Origin: Longimicrobium sp036379135
GTDB lineage: Bacteria > Gemmatimonadota > Gemmatimonadetes > Longimicrobiales > Longimicrobiaceae
Direction of reading: 5' to 3'
Assembly (NCBI GenBank): GCA_036379135.1
Contig: DASUVG010000238.1
Span: 1-64,000 of the forward strand
DNA length: 64,000 bases
The notes under the pieces were generated by a model. The model saw nothing but the letters and a program-made list of their open reading frames with translations. It was not told where the DNA came from and ran no database searches. Shown here one piece after another: positions 15,689 through 25,555 of this stretch; positions within the stretch are counted from its first letter, which is position 1, and each line of letters starts with the position of its first letter. The position numbers and the translations under genes were made by a program.

Positions 15689-16712
15689 GCGACAGCCGCG
15701 CGCCCAGGCTCCCGAAGAACGTCCCCTCCTTGGGATCGAAGTCGCTGGCCTCGGGAAAGCCTTCGATCGGGTCGGAGCCCTGCATCCAGCCCACCTCGGC
15801 CACGATGGAGCCGAACAGGATGGTGAACGACCCGTCCAGGAACGCCGACCAGCGGTCGTTGTCCACGGCCACGTCGTTGAAGCGGTACACCTGCTCCGTG
15901 CCGGTCGGCGGGCCGGGGGCGCGCACCGCAAAGTCGGCGCTGGTCTCGAACTTGTCGTACCCCACGCCCGCCGTAAGGCCCAGCCCCAGGAACCGCTTGC
16001 TGATGGCCGCGCGGGCGCTCCAGTTGTCCAGCCCGAACTCGATCTCGCCGAAGTCGCCGTCCGTGGAGCAGGCGGAGCGGTTCTCGGCGATGGGCACCTC
16101 CGTGCCGGAGCACACCTCGCCAAAGCTCACGTCGCCCAGGCTGCGGTACATCAGCGAGACGGAGACGCCGGGGGTGACGAACGACTCGCGGATCAGCCCC
16201 ACGCGCGCGCCGGCGCCCCAGGAGAGCGCGTTGTCGCCGAAGTCGTCGCCCAGCAGCGACAGCGGCAGCACGCTCACGCTCCCCAGCAGGTCGATGGCGC
16301 CGAACCCGCCGATCATGGGCGCCACGCTGAACCCCTGCGTAAGGCCGATGGAGAGGTTGGCGCCCACGGCCGGCGCGGGAACGGTGAACTTGTCCGTCCC
16401 GCCGTCCGCCTCTTCACGGATGTCCGGCAGCCGCGCGCCGACGACGTTGATCCGCCCCGTAAGGCTGACGCGCGGGATCAGCCCCAGCCGCACGCCGCCG
16501 GTGCTGGCGGTTCCCAGCGTGGGGTTGCCGCCCGCCATCAGAATGCCCAGCTGTGGCTGCGCGGCGTCCACCGCCTGCGCAACGATGGTGCACTCCTCCA
16601 CGGCCACGACCGGAACTCCGCTGGTGCACACGTTCTCGATGTTGTTCTGCGCCGCCGCGGGGGCGGCGAACAGCGCCGCGGCGGCCGCGAGCGCGTACGT
16701 CTTCTTGATCAT
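15684..16712 (-). CDS. Predicted outer-membrane beta-barrel protein
   Basis: The 342-aa product has a signal peptide (MIKKTYALAAAAALFAAPAAAQ) and alternating amphipathic strands rich in G, S and aromatic residues (VRLGLIPRVSLTGRINVVGA, WSARAAISKRFLGLGLTAGVGYD, GSIVAEVGWMQG). Such proteins are outer-membrane barrels. The C-terminus ends ARLSL rather than the usual aromatic residue. I do not recognise a named family. It begins 12 nt after the purM stop and may be cotranscribed with it. Four cysteines in the exported part could form disulfides. Confidence 0.78.
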   Translation of the reverse strand: MIKKTYALAAAAALFAAPAAAQNNIENVCTSGVPVVAVEECTIVAQAVDAAQPQLGILMAGGNPTLGTASTGGVRLGLIPRVSLTGRINVVGARLPDIREEADGGTDKFTVPAPAVGANLSIGLTQGFSVAPMIGGFGAIDLLGSVSVLPLSLLGDDFGDNALSWGAGARVGLIRESFVTPGVSVSLMYRSLGDVSFGEVCSGTEVPIAENRSACSTDGDFGEIEFGLDNWSARAAISKRFLGLGLTAGVGYDKFETSADFAVRAPGPPTGTEQVYRFNDVAVDNDRWSAFLDGSFTILFGSIVAEVGWMQGSDPIEGFPEASDFDPKEGTFFGSLGARLSL

Positions 16713-16724
16713 CCAGTTGCTCCG

Positions 16725-17762
16725 TTAGCTCAGCACCACCTTGCCGTCGCCGGGGACGGTTTCCCCGGCGATCCACGCCCGCTCGCCCGCCGCGGACAGG
16801 TCGCGCACCACCGCGTCCGCGTCCTCCGCCGCGACGACCGCGACCATCCCCACCCCCATGTTGAAGGCGCGGAACATCTCCCCCTGCTCCACCCCGCCCT
16901 CCCGCTGAAGCACCCGGAAGAGGGGCGGAACGTTCCAGCTGGCCAGGTGCAAGCGCGCGTCCACGCCCGCGGGGAGGACGCGCGGCACGTTGTCCACCAG
17001 CCCGCCGCCGGTGATGTGCGCCAGCCCGCGGACGCGGCCGGCCTCGATCAGCGGATGCAGCGACCGCAGGTACGACCGGTGCACGCGCAGCAGCACGTCG
17101 GCCACGCTGCCGTCCTCCTCCGGAAACAGAGAATCCGGCGTAAGCCCCATGCGGTCGAAGAGGATGCGGCGCGCCAGCGAATAGCCGTTGGTGTGCAGCC
17201 CGGTGGAGGCCAGCGCCACCAGGGCGTCGCCGGGGCGGATGGCGCGGCCGTCCATCACCCGGTCCTCCTCCACCATCCCCACGATGGTCCCCGCCAGGTC
17301 GTACTCGCCCGGCTGGTACATGTCGGGCATCTCCGCCGTCTCGCCGCCCAGCAGCGCGCACCCGTTGGCGCGGCACCCGCGGGCCACGCCCTCCACCAGC
17401 GCCTCCACCACGCCCGGCTCCAGCCGGCCCACGCCCACGTAGTCCAGAAAGAAGAGCGGCTTTGCGCCCTGCACCAGGATGTCGTTGACGCAGTGGTTCA
17501 CCAGGTCCTCGCCCACGGTGCCGTGGCGGCCGGTGGTGAACGCCACCTTGAGCTTGGTCCCCACGCCGTCGGTGGAGGCCACCAGCACCGGCTGCCTGGC
17601 GTCGCGCGGCACGCGGTACAGCCCGCCGAACGAACCCAGCTCGGAGAGGGTGTCGGGCGTGGCCGTGGAGCGCACCAGGGCCGCCACGCCCTTCATGGCC
17701 TGGTGGGCCGCGTCGATGTCGACGCCCGCGGCGGCGTACGAAAGGCCGGGCTGGTCAGACAC
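16725..17762 (-). CDS. purM: Phosphoribosylformylglycinamidine cyclo-ligase (AIR synthetase)
   Basis: The 345-aa protein has the full PurM pattern: YAAAGVDIDA, STDGVGTKLKVA, DLVNHCVNDILVQGAKPLFFLDY, GGETAEMPDMY and HITGGGLVDNVPR. It converts FGAM to AIR in purine synthesis using ATP. The start codon is GTG at 17762, which overlaps the end of the upstream PfkB kinase gene by 8 nt. Confidence 0.95.
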   Translation of the reverse strand: MSDQPGLSYAAAGVDIDAAHQAMKGVAALVRSTATPDTLSELGSFGGLYRVPRDARQPVLVASTDGVGTKLKVAFTTGRHGTVGEDLVNHCVNDILVQGAKPLFFLDYVGVGRLEPGVVEALVEGVARGCRANGCALLGGETAEMPDMYQPGEYDLAGTIVGMVEEDRVMDGRAIRPGDALVALASTGLHTNGYSLARRILFDRMGLTPDSLFPEEDGSVADVLLRVHRSYLRSLHPLIEAGRVRGLAHITGGGLVDNVPRVLPAGVDARLHLASWNVPPLFRVLQREGGVEQGEMFRAFNMGVGMVAVVAAEDADAVVRDLSAAGERAWIAGETVPGDGKVVLS

Positions 17763-18678
17763 CGGCGTTCACCGGCAGCTCGAAGACCGTCATCTCGCGG
17801 AAGTGCCGCACGCGCTCCTCGATCTCGTCCACCGTAAGGTCCTTGAAGCGCTCCACCGAGAACTTCTCCACCGCGAACGAGCCCAGGACGGAGCCGTAGA
17901 CCACGGCCCGGCGCAGGTCGCCGTCCTCCAGGCGCCCGTTCTGCGCCAGGTGCGCCATGAAGCCGCCCGCGAAGGCGTCGCCGGCGCCGGTGGGGTCGAA
18001 CACCTCTTCCAGCGGGTAGCCGGGGGCGAAGAAGGTGGAGTGGGGGGTAAAGAGGATGGCCCCGTGCTCGCCCTTCTTGATGATCAGGTAGCGCGGGCCG
18101 CGGTCCATGATCCACCGCGCGGCGCGCGACAGGTTGTGGGTGCCGCTGAGCTGGCGCGCCTCGGCGTCGTTCACCATCAGCAGGTCCACGCGGCTCAGCA
18201 GCGCCAGCAGCCGGCTGCGCTTGATCTCGATCCACAGGTTCATGGTGTCGCAGGCCACGAACCTTGGCCTGTGCACCTGGTCCAGGACGTTGATCTGCAG
18301 CTCGGGGTCGATGTTGCCCAGGAACACCCACTCCGCGTCGCGGAACTGCTCGGGGATCTTGGGCGCGAAGTCGGCGAACACGCCCAGCCGCGTCTCCAGC
18401 GTCTCGCGGCTGTTCAGGTCGTAGCTGTACACGCCGGACCAGCGAAAGCTCTCGCCCGCGGCGCGCTCCAGCCCGGTGAGGTCCACGTTGCGCTCGGCCA
18501 GAAAGCTCAGCGCGTCGAACGGATAGTCGTCGCCCACGACGCCCACCAGCTGAACCGGGTGCAGCAGCGAGGCGGCGGCGGAAAAGAAGGTGGCGCTGCC
18601 GCCCAGCGCGTCCTGCGCGCGTCCGAACGGCGTTTCCACGGTGTCCAGCGCTACGCTGCCGACGACGAGAAGCGACAT
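17755..18678 (-). CDS. PfkB-family carbohydrate/nucleoside kinase
   Basis: The 307-aa protein starts MSLLVVGSVALDTVETPFG and carries the PfkB signatures GGSATFFSAAASLL near the N-terminus and DPTGAGDAFAGGF near the C-terminus, where the GAGD aspartate is the catalytic base. Family members phosphorylate sugars or nucleosides; the substrate cannot be told from the sequence. Coupling to purM suggests ribose or nucleoside metabolism, which is inference. The frame stays open far upstream but that region is intergenic repeat and the argS shadow. Confidence 0.87.
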   Translation of the reverse strand: MSLLVVGSVALDTVETPFGRAQDALGGSATFFSAAASLLHPVQLVGVVGDDYPFDALSFLAERNVDLTGLERAAGESFRWSGVYSYDLNSRETLETRLGVFADFAPKIPEQFRDAEWVFLGNIDPELQINVLDQVHRPRFVACDTMNLWIEIKRSRLLALLSRVDLLMVNDAEARQLSGTHNLSRAARWIMDRGPRYLIIKKGEHGAILFTPHSTFFAPGYPLEEVFDPTGAGDAFAGGFMAHLAQNGRLEDGDLRRAVVYGSVLGSFAVEKFSVERFKDLTVDEIEERVRHFREMTVFELPVNAGV

Positions 18679-18719
18679 GGGTCCTGGTGTATGGGATATG
18701 TGAAAAAGTCGAGCTGCGT

Positions 18720-19080
18720 TGTCTTGCTTCATGCGCGAGCCCCGCCGCGCCCCGTCCGCACGCGAGATCGCGCTACAAACGCTTTCGCGCTGCGTCCGAG
18801 GCGCCCCCTCCGCTCGCTCAGGCTCGCACCTCCCCCAAAAAACCCTGGGGGAGGTTGGTGTTGCCGAGGGATCGAGGCGCGTCGACAGGCATCGAACTGC
18901 GCCCGCGAGGGGCCCCTCCCCCGACCCCTCCCCGCTCGTTCCTCGCGGAGAGGGGAGAATTCGGCGTCGCGCCGGCGGCCTCCGCCCGCACCAACCTCCC
19001 CCAGGGTTTTTTGGGGGGAGGTGGGCGAGGTTTACGAGCCCGGAGGGGGCGCCGGCCGAGCGCGCCACCCTGTCCGGAGC
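18720..19080. repeat. Intergenic inverted repeats between argS and the PfkB kinase
   Basis: CCTCCCCCAAAAAACCCTGG at about 18829 with GGGGAGGTTGGTG after it is repeated inverted at about 18988-19020, giving a 30-bp inverted pair around 130 bp of sequence that includes a family B fragment (GGGGAGAATTCGGCG near 18950). CTCCCCCA and TGGGGGAG also pair locally, so each arm is itself a hairpin. No gene is supported. Confidence 0.7.
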
Positions 19081-19082
19081 GC

Positions 19083-20792
19083 TCAGGCCTCCGCGGCGGG
19101 CCCCGCGGGGTCTTCCGCGCGCTCCATGCGCTCGGGGGCGGTGATGCCCAGCACCGCCAGGCCGTTGCGCAGCACCACCTGCAAAGCGCGCGACAGCACC
19201 AGCCGCGCGCGCGACTGCTCCGGCGAGACCTCCGCCCCGATCACCCGCAGCGAGGCGTCGCGGTTGCCGGCGTGGTACCAGCTGTTCACCGCGCCCGCCA
19301 CCTCCTCCAGGTACGCGCAGACGGCGTGCGGCGCGTGCGCCTCGGCGCTGGCCTTGATCTCCTCGGGAAAGCGCAGCAGCAGCTTGACCAGCTCCGCCTC
19401 GCTCTCGTGCGAAAGCAGCGCCAGGTCGGCCGACTCCGGGTCCAGCGTGGCCGGATCCACCTCCGCGCGGCGAAAGATGCTGGCCAGGCGCGCGTGGGCG
19501 TACTGGATCTTGTAGACCGGGTTGCGGTCCGACTGCTCCAGCGCGAGGTCCAGGTCGAAGGTGAGCTGGGCCTCGGCGCGGCGCATGAGGAAGAAGTAGC
19601 GCGCCACGTCCACGCCCACCTCGTCGTACAGGTCGCGCATGGTGACGTAGTCGCCCGCGCGCTTGCTGAACTTTACCTCCACGCCGCCACGCATCACCAG
19701 CACCATCTGGTGCAGCACCCACTCGGGGTAGCCGGCGGGAAGCCCCAGCGCCTGCAGCCCGGCCCGCACGCGTGCGGTGGTGCCGTGGTGGTCGCTCCCC
19801 TGCACGTTGATGGCGCGGTGGAACCCCCGCTCCCACTTGACGACGTGATACGCCACGTCCGGCAGAAAGTAGGTGGGATGGCCGCTGCTCTTGACCATTA
19901 CCCGGTCCTTGTCGTCGCCGAACTCCGTGGTCTTCAGCCAGACGGCGCCGTCCTTTTCGTAGACGTAGCCGGACTCGCGCAGGCGCTTGATGGTGTCTTC
20001 CACCCGCCCCGACGTGTAGAGCGACGACTCCAGGAAGTAGTGGTCGAAGCGGACGCGAAAATCGTCCAGGTCGCGGTTCTGCTCCTCGCGCAGGCGCTGC
20101 ACGGCGTACAGGCGGATGACGTCCAGCGTCTCCGCCGACTCGTCGCCCTTGAAGCGCTCGCCGTGCTCCGCCGCCAGCTCCGCGGCGATCTCGCCGATGT
20201 AGGTGCCGTGGTAGCCGTCCGCGGGGAACGGCACGTCGCTGCCCACGGCCTGCTGGTAGCGCGCCCACACGCTGCGGGTGAGCTTGTTGATCTGCTCGCC
20301 CGCGTCGTTGTAGTAGTACTCGCGGTGCACCTTCCACCCGGCCCACGCCAGCAGCTCGGCCACGGCGTCGCCCAGCGCGGCCTGGCGTCCGTGGCCCACG
20401 TGCAGCGGACCCGTCGGGTTGGCGGAGACGAACTCCACGTTCACCGGCTGCCCCTGCCCCGCGTCGGACCGTCCGTATCGATCCCCTTCGCGGACGATGC
20501 GGGCCAGCCCCTCGCGCAGGTAGTCGGTGGAGAGCCGAAAGTTGATGAACCCCGGGCCGGCGACCTCGGCGGAGCGGATGCCGGCGCCGGCGGGATCGAT
20601 GCGCTGCACCAGCTCCTCGGCGATCTGCCGGGGCGCCCTGCGCAGCGGCTTGGCCAGCGTCATGGCGACGTTGGTTGCCCAGTCGCCGTGCTCGGGGTTG
20701 CGCGGACGCTCCAGGACCACGGCCACGCCGTCCTGGACGCCCATGTCGCGCAGGGCGCGCTCGATCTCGGACTGCAGCTTGTCGACCGCCAT
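19083..20792 (-). CDS. argS: Arginyl-tRNA synthetase
   Basis: The 569-aa protein has an N-terminal Add1 domain, the class I HIGH motif as HVGH in NPTGPLHVGHGRQAALGD, the KFSKRAGDYVT loop equivalent to KMSKS, and the C-terminal DALR anticodon-binding domain (NPVYKIQYAHARLASI onward). It charges tRNA-Arg. The start codon directly follows the stop of the zinc-ribbon gene, with no gap, so the two are one transcript. Confidence 0.95.
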   Translation of the reverse strand: MAVDKLQSEIERALRDMGVQDGVAVVLERPRNPEHGDWATNVAMTLAKPLRRAPRQIAEELVQRIDPAGAGIRSAEVAGPGFINFRLSTDYLREGLARIVREGDRYGRSDAGQGQPVNVEFVSANPTGPLHVGHGRQAALGDAVAELLAWAGWKVHREYYYNDAGEQINKLTRSVWARYQQAVGSDVPFPADGYHGTYIGEIAAELAAEHGERFKGDESAETLDVIRLYAVQRLREEQNRDLDDFRVRFDHYFLESSLYTSGRVEDTIKRLRESGYVYEKDGAVWLKTTEFGDDKDRVMVKSSGHPTYFLPDVAYHVVKWERGFHRAINVQGSDHHGTTARVRAGLQALGLPAGYPEWVLHQMVLVMRGGVEVKFSKRAGDYVTMRDLYDEVGVDVARYFFLMRRAEAQLTFDLDLALEQSDRNPVYKIQYAHARLASIFRRAEVDPATLDPESADLALLSHESEAELVKLLLRFPEEIKASAEAHAPHAVCAYLEEVAGAVNSWYHAGNRDASLRVIGAEVSPEQSRARLVLSRALQVVLRNGLAVLGITAPERMERAEDPAGPAAEA

Positions 20793-21146
20793 CTACTCGC
20801 TCTTGCCCGCGCCGCCCGACGACGAACCGCCGGAGGAGGAGCCGGATGATCTGGATTCGGACTTCGGAGCCGCGGCGGGCTCGCTCTTGGTCTCGGACTT
20901 GGACTCACCGCCGCCGGACGAGGACGAGCCGCCCTTGTCGCCCTCGGCGGCCTTCTTGTAGCCGTCGCCGCGGTAGTCGGTGATGTAGAAGCCGCTGCCC
21001 TTGAACAGCAGCCCGGCGCCGCCGGAGATCTTGCGCTGCGACTGCGCGCCGCAGCGGGTGCACTCCGTGACGGGCGGGTCCGACATCTTGCCGAACTTCT
21101 CGAACTCGTTGCCGCACTCGGTGCAGCGGTACTCGTAGGTGGGCAT
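20793..21146 (-). CDS. FmdB-family zinc-ribbon protein
   Basis: The 117-aa protein starts MPTYEYRCTECGNEFEKF. Two CxxC pairs (Cys8/Cys11 and Cys29/Cys32) make the FmdB-type zinc ribbon, and about 55 C-terminal residues are a low-complexity Ser/Gly/Lys tail. Function is unknown; FmdB proteins were proposed as regulators. ATG at 21146 begins the conserved MPTYEY; an upstream start would add non-conserved residues. It is next to argS. Confidence 0.88.
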   Translation of the reverse strand: MPTYEYRCTECGNEFEKFGKMSDPPVTECTRCGAQSQRKISGGAGLLFKGSGFYITDYRGDGYKKAAEGDKGGSSSSGGGESKSETKSEPAAAPKSESRSSGSSSGGSSSGGAGKSE

Positions 21147-21484
21147 CCTGCTATCTTCCGGCGAACGCTTGTTCCTTTTCGTCACAAACCCGCGTAAGGT
21201 ACACCGCGAGCCGGGGATGGGCAACGGACGGGCTGGGGTGAGGGGGTGCAGGCCGGCACCGGGACCAGCGGCTGAGGAATCGGCCGCACCACCCCCGGAC
21301 GACCGTGGCCGTGACTCTCGGGCTTCATAGATCTGTTCTTTTGTTCCTTTGTTCCTTGTCCAGAATTGTCTTCAGGTGTACCGTAGACCCCTTTGCACGA
21401 AACGTCGTCAGCTGGACGTCCCCGGGGATCCGTCAACGAACCCCTCTCTCCCGCACGACCCTTTCCCTGCATCAGGATCACGCC
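21147..21484. other. Divergent intergenic region, nothing recognised
   Basis: About 340 bp lie between the divergent zinc-ribbon gene and the frameshifted plus-strand gene. Open frames exist but have no protein-like features, repeats or terminators that I can support. AGGATCAC sits just before the GTG at 21485 as a weak ribosome-binding site. Confidence 0.4.
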
Positions 21485-23337
21485 GTGGCATACAACTGGT
21501 TCAATGACGCCGACATCGAGAAGCTGGCTCTCCGTGTGGATGAGCTCGAAAAAAATCTGGCGCCCGGTCCCGCTGATCCCAAGCTCCCCAACATCCTGGA
21601 TGCCAAGAACGGCATCGCCTCCGCACGCAGCGCCCTCGACCTGTTCCGCCAGGGCAGGGATCTCGAGGGGACCGCGCAGGTGTTCGCCGCGGTGGGCAGC
21701 CTGGGCACCTTCGTATCGGGCTTTTCGACCGCACTGGGCCCCGCGGGGGCCCTCCTGGGCCTGGTGACAGGGGTCATCTCGGCGATCATCACGGCGATCG
21801 TAGGCCCGCAGACGGACAGCATGCTGGCGAAGATCGGCCAGATGTTCGTCGACCAGAGCCTCAAGGAAGACCTTTCCAGGCTGAACGCGGCCGGCCAGGT
21901 CGGAAGAACGTCCAGACCGACATCGACGATCTCGCCTGCGACGAGGCCGGGAACAGGCGGGTCTGGAAGTGGGATGACCTCGCGGCAAAGCTGCAGTGGG
22001 AGCCGAAATACAACAAGCTGGTCGAGGCGCTGTACGAGCTCGAGCGGACGAAGGGCGGCTACTCCCCGGCGTGGATGCCGCTCCTGCAGGCTTCGGCGCA
22101 GTTCAGCGGACGCGTGTTCGCCAGCTTTCAGCAGCTTCGCGGAATGGTCGATCCCGCGGACAGGACGAGGTACGAGCACCATCTCCGCGACGTGACCTCG
22201 ACCCTGGCGGAGCGGCTCGCGGCGTTGCACGATGCCGCACAGTTCAATGCGCGCTTTTACGCCCTCGACACGTCCGGCAGCCTGCGCACCCGCATCGGGG
22301 GCGCGGGGAGCGGCATGCCCGGTGACAACCCGCCGGCCTGGGACGACCTGGGCGGGTACAGTACCTCCCTGGCGGTGTCGCGGCGAGGCACGATCTTTAC
22401 CACGGGTACGCGATGGGCCGCGGCAAAGCCGACGCTCTTCGTCGGACGCGGCGGCGCGGACGGGTGGCAGTATGCGTCGGAGACGATGCTGGACGCCAAG
22501 CAGGTCTGCATCGCCGAGCGGCCCTACGGCGACACGCTGCTGGTCGCCGCCATCGGGGTGCCGCCCGGCACGGTGAGGGTCCAGCTGTTCAACGACGCGC
22601 CCGGCGTGGGTGAGACCGAGTCGGAGCGGTGGACGGTCAATAACAGGCGTTGGGGCGACCACGACGTGCTTCCCACCCCCGCGGGAAAGCAGGTCAAGCG
22701 CCTGGGCGCCCGACCGAACGGAGGCGGCTATCTCCTTTACGCGCTCTGCTGGAACGACGACAACTCGTTGACGCTCTCGGTGGCGCGCTTCGTCCCGGGC
22801 GCCATCAGGGACGCGCATCACACGGCCTGGTCCGACGTGACCACCGTCTCCGCCGGCTTCATCTCGAGTTACTTCAAGGCACTGAAGCCGAAGACCCAGG
22901 TGGTCTCGAAGTACTCCAGCATGAATCCGCCCTGGCAGATGACCCGGGGGCGTGTCCCCACCAGCATCTCGTTCCTCCCCGACGGAACGGTGGTGCTGCA
23001 CGTGTGCTTCGGCGTGTGGCTCGTGCCCGCCGGGCAGACGAGGGGGCCCTCGAACCCCGATTGGAACCTCCTGGAGATGGTCAGTAATGGGGGCATGCAC
23101 ATCCAGGCGAACCACACTCCGCACAACTTCACCTTCTTCTCGGACCTGACCTCGGCGCTGCTCACCGACCGCGGGCTGTACGTGCGGTTCTGGGACCTCA
23201 AGGCCTGGGATTTCCGCTGGCGGCAAGACCTGGCAGCCGAGGGCGCGGCGATCCAGAAGCAGAGCTACGACGAATTTCCCGTCTTTCAGGCGCTGTACGG
23301 CAGCCTGAACGAAAGCAGCCGGCGCGGCACGGCGTAG
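21485..23337 (+). pseudogene. Frameshifted gene: hydrophobic-hairpin protein with C-terminal beta-rich domain
   Basis: Frame 1 runs from GTG 21485 (MAYNWFNDADIEKLALRVDE) to about 21902, and the protein-like reading then continues in the next frame (KNVQTDIDDLACDEAGNRRV) to the TAG at 23337. One missing G in the GGAAG run at 21902-21906 explains the break. The restored protein would be about 617 aa: a helical N-terminus, a 45-residue hydrophobic hairpin (SGFSTALGPAGALLGLVTGV and on), then a beta-rich region with repeated W and G blocks. The hairpin resembles pore-forming toxins, an inference. It could be a real mutation, programmed frameshifting or an assembly error. I do not recognise the family. 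Confidence 0.72.
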
Positions 23338-23463
23338 CGCCCCGGGACCATCGCGCTACGGGCAGGCGGCCGCAGCATTGTTGTGATCGGGCCGCTCCAG
23401 GCACCTGTGCGTCCGGAGTGCGCTCGTGCATCCTTCCAGAGAGCGCTTCGGCCGGCTCTGTCC

Positions 23464-23568
23464 CGGGCGATTGAAATCGCGGCTACAAGGGCACGAAGTC
23501 CGCCTGCGCGGACTCGGCGGCCCGGCCGTGTGCGGCGTTCCAGGCACCTGTGCGTCCGCGGCCGGGGG
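23464..23568 (+). repeat. Family A repeat copy
   Basis: Full copy with first hairpin GCGATT-GA-AATCGC, where both arms differ from the common GCGGTT/AACCGC in a compensating way, and second hairpin AGTCCGCCTGCGCGGACT. It sits between a plus-strand gene end and the terminator at 23660. Confidence 0.8.
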
Positions 23569-23659
23569 ATCGCCGAAGGTGAGTACCGGCGCGAGCGCGG
23601 TCCTAGCAGGCATCGGGATGCTGATCGCGATGTAGCGCGGCCGCGGGGTGGGATGCACG

Positions 23660-23696
23660 AAGGGCGGGGCTCAACCGAGTCCCCGCCCTTGTTTTT
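23660..23696 (+). terminator. Rho-independent terminator
   Basis: AAGGGCGGGG, an 11-nt loop and CCCCGCCCTT form a 10-bp stem followed by GTTTTT. It would end transcripts from the frameshifted gene at 21485-23337. Just after it, 23735-23775 is a family C fragment (AAAACTCCGTTGACTCC). Confidence 0.85.
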
Positions 23697-23787
23697 CATA
23701 GCCGGATCAGGCCACCACCGAGAGCCTTGCTGATCAGCAAGAGAAAACTCCGTTGACTCCGTTGACTCCGCGTGAGGCAAATTCTTG

Positions 23788-24639
23788 TTACCGCCCACCC
23801 GCCGCGGATTCAGCCGATCCACCCAGGTGGCGGACGCGGGCGCGGAAGGCCTGGTACTCGGGCGTGTCGTCGGTCAGGCGCGAGCGGTCCACCTGCAGCG
23901 TGCCGATCAGGGTGCGGGCGTTCTGCACGCGCTCCTGGCTGGTGGGGTGGCTGGCGAACCAGGTGTCCAGCAGGCCGGGCTGCCGCTGCTGCTGCTCCAG
24001 CAGCGCCTCGAAGAAGGTGGCCACGCCCTCCGGATCGTACCCGGCGGCGGGGAGCGTCTGGATGGCGCGCTGGTCCGCCTCGCGCTCGGCCTCGCGGCCG
24101 TACCGGGCGAACAGGGCCGCGCCGCCCGCCTGGATGGCGATCTGCTCCACCAGTCCGGGGTCGCGGCCCAGCAGCACGTAGATCAGCGTCACCACCGTGC
24201 CGGCGCCGCGCCGCTTCTTCATCTGCTCGATGCCGTGCCGTTCCGTGACGTGCGCGATCTCGTGCCCCAGCACTCCGGCGAACTCGGAGGCCTGGTCGGC
24301 GGTTTCGATGAGCCCGCGGTTCACGAAGATGTGGCCGCCCGGCACGGCGAACGCGTTCACCTCGGGCGAATCCACCAGGTAGAACGTGTAGTCCCGCGCG
24401 GTCGCGTCGGCGCGGGCGGCGAGCGCGTCGCCCAGGCGGTTGAGGGTGGCGACGGCGGCCGGGTCGCGGATCAGCGGCACCTGGCGCTGCACTTCGGCGG
24501 CGTAGGCGGCGCCGATCTCGGCCTCTTCCTGCAGGCTCACGCCGCCGCCGCCGCACGCGGCCAGCGCCAGAAGGAGCACGGCCGTGCGGACGATGCCGCG
24601 CCGCCGGGCCGGGGTGGATCGTACTGGAATCAACGCCAT
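23788..24639 (-). CDS. M48-family zinc metalloprotease, lipoprotein (BepA/Oma1 type)
   Basis: The 283-aa protein has a lipoprotein signal (TAVLLLALAACGGGG), the zinc motif HEIAHVTERHG with the conserved HExxH, and the third ligand in REAEREADQRA. Typical M48 blocks VNAFAVPGGHIFVNRGLI are present. Such periplasmic proteases take part in outer-membrane protein quality control. I chose ATG 24639 (MALIPVRST); an upstream ATG would extend the N-terminus past the signal. It lies 64 nt downstream of tyrA. Confidence 0.9.
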   Translation of the reverse strand: MALIPVRSTPARRRGIVRTAVLLLALAACGGGGVSLQEEAEIGAAYAAEVQRQVPLIRDPAAVATLNRLGDALAARADATARDYTFYLVDSPEVNAFAVPGGHIFVNRGLIETADQASEFAGVLGHEIAHVTERHGIEQMKKRRGAGTVVTLIYVLLGRDPGLVEQIAIQAGGAALFARYGREAEREADQRAIQTLPAAGYDPEGVATFFEALLEQQQRQPGLLDTWFASHPTSQERVQNARTLIGTLQVDRSRLTDDTPEYQAFRARVRHLGGSAESAAGGR

Positions 24640-24703
24640 GTGCCTTGCCGCGATCACGTGCCCGTGCAACGAGTTGCGTGAACGCACTTCATGATGCGCG
24701 CCA

Positions 24704-25555
24704 TCAGGGCTCCACCCCGTGCCACCGCCGCGCTTCCGCGAACAGTCGCTGAAGGTCGCCGCGGTCGCCGGTCATCACGGCGCGCTGCAGGCGGGCCAGC
24801 CGTGCCCCCATCATCGCCAGCGCGGAGGAAAGGGCGTCGGCGTTGTCGACTAGGACGTCGGCCCACATGGCGGGATCGCTGCCGGCCAGGCGGGTCACGT
24901 CGCGGCCGCCCGGCCCCAGCTCGGCGCGGGGCGTTCCGGTCTGGTTGATGGTGAGCGCCAGCGCGGTGGAAACCACCTGTGGCAGGTGGCTGGTCCAGGC
25001 CAGCCGCACGTCGTGCAGGTCCGCGTCGATCACCTCCGGCAGCGCGTCCACCCTCGTCCACATCTCCTCCGCCAGCCGCATGGCGCCGCCGCCGGTAAAG
25101 GCCGTACGGCAGAGAAAGACGCGCGCGCCGTCGAACAGCCCCGTGCGCGACGCGGCCCATCCGCTGCGGTGGTCGCCGGCCAGCGGGTGCGAGCCGACGA
25201 AGCGCGCGCCGATCCCCAGCGCCTGCGCCGCGCGCACGATGGAGCTCTTGGTGCTCCCCGCGTCCGTGACCAGCCGCGCGCCGTGCAGGCGCGGCGCCAG
25301 CGCGCGGAGCACGTCCGCCGCGGCGAGCACCGGCACGGCAAGCACCACCGCATCCGCCTGATCCACGTCCCGCAGGTCCACGGCGAGCGGATGGACGACG
25401 CCCGAGGACTCCGCCGCGCGCAGGGTGTCCGCATCCGCGTCCCAGCCCAGCACGCGGACGCCGCGGGCGGCCAGGTCGCGCGCCAGCGATCCCCCGATCA
25501 GCCCCAGGCCGACGACGGCGACGGTGCCGATCTCCGCGAAATCCTCGATATCCAT
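24704..25555 (-). CDS. tyrA: Prephenate dehydrogenase
   Basis: The 283-aa protein has a Rossmann NAD(P)-binding start (VAVVGLGLIGGSLARDLAARG) and the prephenate dehydrogenase blocks TDAGSTKSSI and GSHPLAGDHRSG, with LTSHLP-type WTSHLPQVVSTAL. It makes 4-hydroxyphenylpyruvate for tyrosine. It lies downstream of aroF-aroQ on the same strand, separated by 240 bp that include 8-bp array 3, so it may be read from the aro promoter or its own. Confidence 0.93.
   Translation of the reverse strand: MDIEDFAEIGTVAVVGLGLIGGSLARDLAARGVRVLGWDADADTLRAAESSGVVHPLAVDLRDVDQADAVVLAVPVLAAADVLRALAPRLHGARLVTDAGSTKSSIVRAAQALGIGARFVGSHPLAGDHRSGWAASRTGLFDGARVFLCRTAFTGGGAMRLAEEMWTRVDALPEVIDADLHDVRLAWTSHLPQVVSTALALTINQTGTPRAELGPGGRDVTRLAGSDPAMWADVLVDNADALSSALAMMGARLARLQRAVMTGDRGDLQRLFAEARRWHGVEP

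Noticed and set aside
14661..17837. 1058-codon plus-strand frame over ribD, the outer-membrane gene and purM
   Set aside because: It covers three well-recognised minus-strand genes and is open only because stops are rare at this GC.
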